This document shows positions 5,107-6,206 of a stretch of DNA of 6,206 bases, in pieces. Within the stretch, counting starts at the first letter, position 1; every line of letters begins with the position of its first letter. The position numbers were made by a program, and so were the translations under genes. Below the pieces are notes generated by a model. The model was not told the DNA's origin and ran no database searches. It saw nothing but the letters and a program-made list of their open reading frames with translations. Source of the DNA: Clostridia bacterium (GTDB taxonomy: Bacteria; Bacillota; Clostridia; Oscillospirales; CAG-272); assembly GCA_017629395.1 (NCBI GenBank), contig JAGBXH010000489.1, positions 1 to 6,206 of the forward strand. Direction: 5' to 3'.

Positions 5107-5271
5107 AATTTGATTTGGTTATTTAAGCTGCCTGAAAAAATTGTTTTTGATGCCGATCGTTGCGATGGATCTCATTTGAAGGTTGGCGATAAAATACGAG
5201 GCACGTATCTCAAAGGAACAATCGACGGAAATAATGTTCACGTAGTTAGTGTGAGCGTAATAACGGATTAG
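5107..5271 (+). pseudogene. C-terminal remnant of an unrecognised gene
   Basis: The frame ending with TAG at 5269-5271 reads as credible protein for about 50 codons (KLPEKIVFDADRCDG, then VGDKIRGTYLKGTIDGNNVHVV), including a V-G-D-x-I-x-G pattern with alternating hydrophobics that suggests a small beta-rich fold. Upstream the same frame passes straight into the hairpin repeats and tRNA terminator. No start codon with a ribosome binding site exists; a TTG at 5110 has none. The simplest reading is a gene whose front was lost when the repeats or an adjacent segment arrived. Codons are more AT-rich than in the genes to the left. I cannot name the family; a complete tiny protein starting at TTG is possible but less likely. 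Confidence 0.45.
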
Positions 5272-5316
5272 GCTATAATTAAAGCCGATATCATTCGACG
5301 ACGACTACAAGGAAAG

Positions 5317-5343
5317 GCGGCACCTGATCGAGTGCCGCATTTT
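5317..5343 (+). terminator. terminator-like hairpin after the gene remnant
   Basis: Arms GCGGCAC (5317-5323) and GTGCCGC (5332-5338) around an 8-base loop, followed by ATTTTG (5339-5344). The stem is GC-rich and the T-run short. It lies 45 bases after the remnant's stop and 32 bases before the next -10 box, fitting the terminator of the former gene. The stretch 5272-5316 shows only a small GGCT/AGCC hairpin (5271-5286) and nothing else. Confidence 0.6.
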
Positions 5344-5374
5344 GCGCTATGTTCATGCATTTTTCAAAAAAACA

Positions 5375-5383
5375 TGTTATAAT
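5375..5383 (+). promoter_or_regulatory. extended -10 promoter candidate for the XRE-membrane gene
   Basis: TGT followed by TATAAT (5378-5383), an exact extended -10. The base region 17 upstream (ATGCAT, 5355-5360) is a poor -35, so activity would rest on the extended -10. Transcription would start near 5390, just before the long inverted repeat, so the whole repeat would lie in the leader RNA. Confidence 0.5.
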
Positions 5384-5396
5384 ATAGGCGAAATTA

Positions 5397-5491
5397 CAAA
5401 TGTCATGTTTGATTGCGTAAATGTAAAGTCTCTGTGATAGACTTTTTATTAGCCTTTATATATAATAATTATGCAATCAAACATGAATTTG
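5397..5491. promoter_or_regulatory. long inverted repeat in the leader of the XRE-membrane gene
   Basis: Left arm 5403-5420 pairs with right arm 5469-5486 over 18 bp (core CATGTTTGATTGC / GCAATCAAACATG) with a single G-U. After a bulged G (5402) the helix continues with CAAAT (5397-5401)/ATTTG (5487-5491), reaching the first G of the ribosome binding site. The 48-base interior holds a nested hairpin AAAGTCT (5425-5431)/AGACTTT (5439-5445) followed by TTTTTATT. As RNA this would be one long stem next to the ribosome binding site; as DNA it is a two-site operator around a promoter. It matches no riboswitch class that I recognise. Confidence 0.75.
5438..5466 (+). promoter_or_regulatory. alternative promoter inside the inverted repeat
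   Basis: TAGACT (5438-5443), 17 bases, TATAAT (5461-5466). The start would fall near 5473, within the right arm of the inverted repeat, while the left arm lies just upstream of the -35. A repressor binding both arms would then block this promoter. It competes with the upstream candidate at 5375-5383; the sequence does not decide between them. Confidence 0.45.
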
Positions 5492-5501
5492 GGAGGCTAT
5501 C

Positions 5502-6206
5502 ATGAAATTCGCAGACAAGATGTTGGATTTAAGAAAGAAATCGGGGCTTACACAAGAGGAATTGGCAGAAAAGTTAGCTGTTTCGCGGCAAGCGATTTCG
5601 CGCTGGGAAATGGGACTTGCGGTGCCGGACGCGTCAAACCTACTGCAAATCTCACAACTTTTTAAGGTTACTGTTGACTATCTGATTAACGACGAATATT
5701 CATGTGATGAAGATATTCCGATCGTAAAATCAAAAGAAGAATCGCTCAGCAGAGAAATGAAAAAAGTACCGGCTATGATCAAGTCCACATTGATCGGTTT
5801 GGCAATTTCCGTTATACTGGCGTTGTTGCTATTTCCTTTTCATGCAGAATTGCCGGTGCTGGTTATTCCCGTTATCGTTCTGCCGTTTCCCGCGTTTTAT
5901 TTTTCAGTATTTTATAAGGAGCTAAAGTCGTTGAAATTGATTGGAATCGCAAGTGCCGTTCTTTTGCTGGCAGTCAATGTGATTACGATTATCGGCTTTT
6001 GGATTTCTTATAACGCTCATCATGGCGAAGCATACGTGCATTTGATTTTGTGGGATAACATTTTGTGTTTCATGAATGCCGCGGCGCTGATCTCGTTTGG
6101 TGGTTTTATCGCTTTTACCGGTAAACCGAAAAAATGGTGGGTTAATTTGCTAATCTATGTATTCGAGTCGGTGCTTTGGATAGCTGTAGTCATCATCCTG
6201 TACAGC
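5502..6206 (+). CDS. XRE-family HTH regulator with multi-pass membrane domain (3' end outside window)
   Basis: Open for 235 codons from the ATG at 5502 to the window edge without a stop. GGGAGG (5491-5496) lies five bases upstream. Residues about 6-62 form a Cro/CI-type helix-turn-helix: LRKKSGLTQEELAEKLAVSRQ followed by AISRWEMGLAVPD and the closing LFKVTVDYLI, all typical of XRE proteins. A charged linker (about 64-92) leads to hydrophobic segments at about 95-112, 117-136, 145-169, 187-206 and 213-234. The protein would therefore bind DNA while anchored in the membrane. Clostridia have many such HTH-plus-membrane proteins, mostly of unknown signal. The long inverted repeat in its leader suggests autoregulation. 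Base composition is clearly more AT-rich than tmk or the large membrane gene, and it lies just past a tRNA locus, which fits acquired DNA. Confidence 0.9.
   Translation, partial: MKFADKMLDLRKKSGLTQEELAEKLAVSRQAISRWEMGLAVPDASNLLQISQLFKVTVDYLINDEYSCDEDIPIVKSKEESLSREMKKVPAMIKSTLIGLAISVILALLLFPFHAELPVLVIPVIVLPFPAFYFSVFYKELKSLKLIGIASAVLLLAVNVITIIGFWISYNAHHGEAYVHLILWDNILCFMNAAALISFGGFIAFTGKPKKWWVNLLIYVFESVLWIAVVIILYS

Noticed and set aside
4772..5113. Open frames across the tRNA genes on both strands
   Set aside because: Their peptides (for example RPVGQAVKTPPFHGG, and PYGNRTHVTAVKGRC on the other strand) are the familiar false proteins read through tRNA genes.
5397..5491. Small transposable element (MITE) bounded by the inverted repeat
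   Set aside because: No target-site duplication is visible at the ends, and the repeat sits exactly between promoter and ribosome binding site, which favours a regulatory role; not fully excluded.
5471..5665. 64-codon plus-strand open frame over the start of the XRE gene
   Set aside because: Out of frame with the clear HTH protein starting at 5502 and begins inside the inverted repeat without a ribosome binding site.

Overview
The window looks like a piece of a Gram-positive, Clostridia-type (Firmicutes) chromosome. Supporting signs are SigA-like promoters (TTGACA/TATAAT, often extended -10), strong GGAGG-type ribosome binding sites, a lipoprotein-anchored thioredoxin instead of a periplasmic one, Bacillus-like tRNA-Met/tRNA-Glu sequences with encoded CCA, strong hairpin terminators and short palindromic intergenic repeats. 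Genus or species cannot be fixed from the sequence alone.

Layout. Bases 1-146 hold no confident gene: there are a few mini-palindromes, a possible 3' tail of an upstream gene, and a hairpin terminator (139-163). tmk (thymidylate kinase) runs on the minus strand at 193-810. Divergent from it, with back-to-back promoters in the gap, a TlpA/ResA-like thioredoxin lipoprotein runs on the plus strand (951-1475). It converges on a very large minus-strand gene (1524-4463, 979 aa), and a two-way terminator (1484-1519) separates the two. The large protein has a CvpA-like multi-pass N-terminal region and a roughly 770-residue predicted extracytoplasmic helical domain; its function is unknown.

The gap at 4464-4722 carries two perfect-consensus divergent promoters, one for the large membrane protein and one, preceded by helically phased A-tracts, for a tRNA-Met(CAU)/tRNA-Glu(UUC) pair (4723-4874). 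The two tRNA genes abut with no spacer and end in a 21-bp terminator hairpin that begins inside the CCA of tRNA-Glu.

Downstream of the tRNAs the character changes. There is an array of mini-hairpin repeats (4947-5099), a promoterless gene remnant (5107-5271) with its own terminator-like hairpin, and an XRE-family regulator with a multi-pass membrane domain (from 5502, cut by the window end). This last part is more AT-rich: about 43% GC in a 60-base sample (5941-6000), against about 57% in a sample of the large gene (3241-3300). That fits an accessory segment next to a tRNA locus.

The most interesting unexplained structure is a long inverted repeat (5397-5491) that fills the leader of the XRE-membrane gene and runs into its ribosome binding site. 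It could be an mRNA structure or an autoregulatory operator. The 979-aa membrane protein and the hairpin-repeat array are the other items worth a second look. The genes do not form one pathway; tmk and the thioredoxin are housekeeping-type neighbours with separate promoters.
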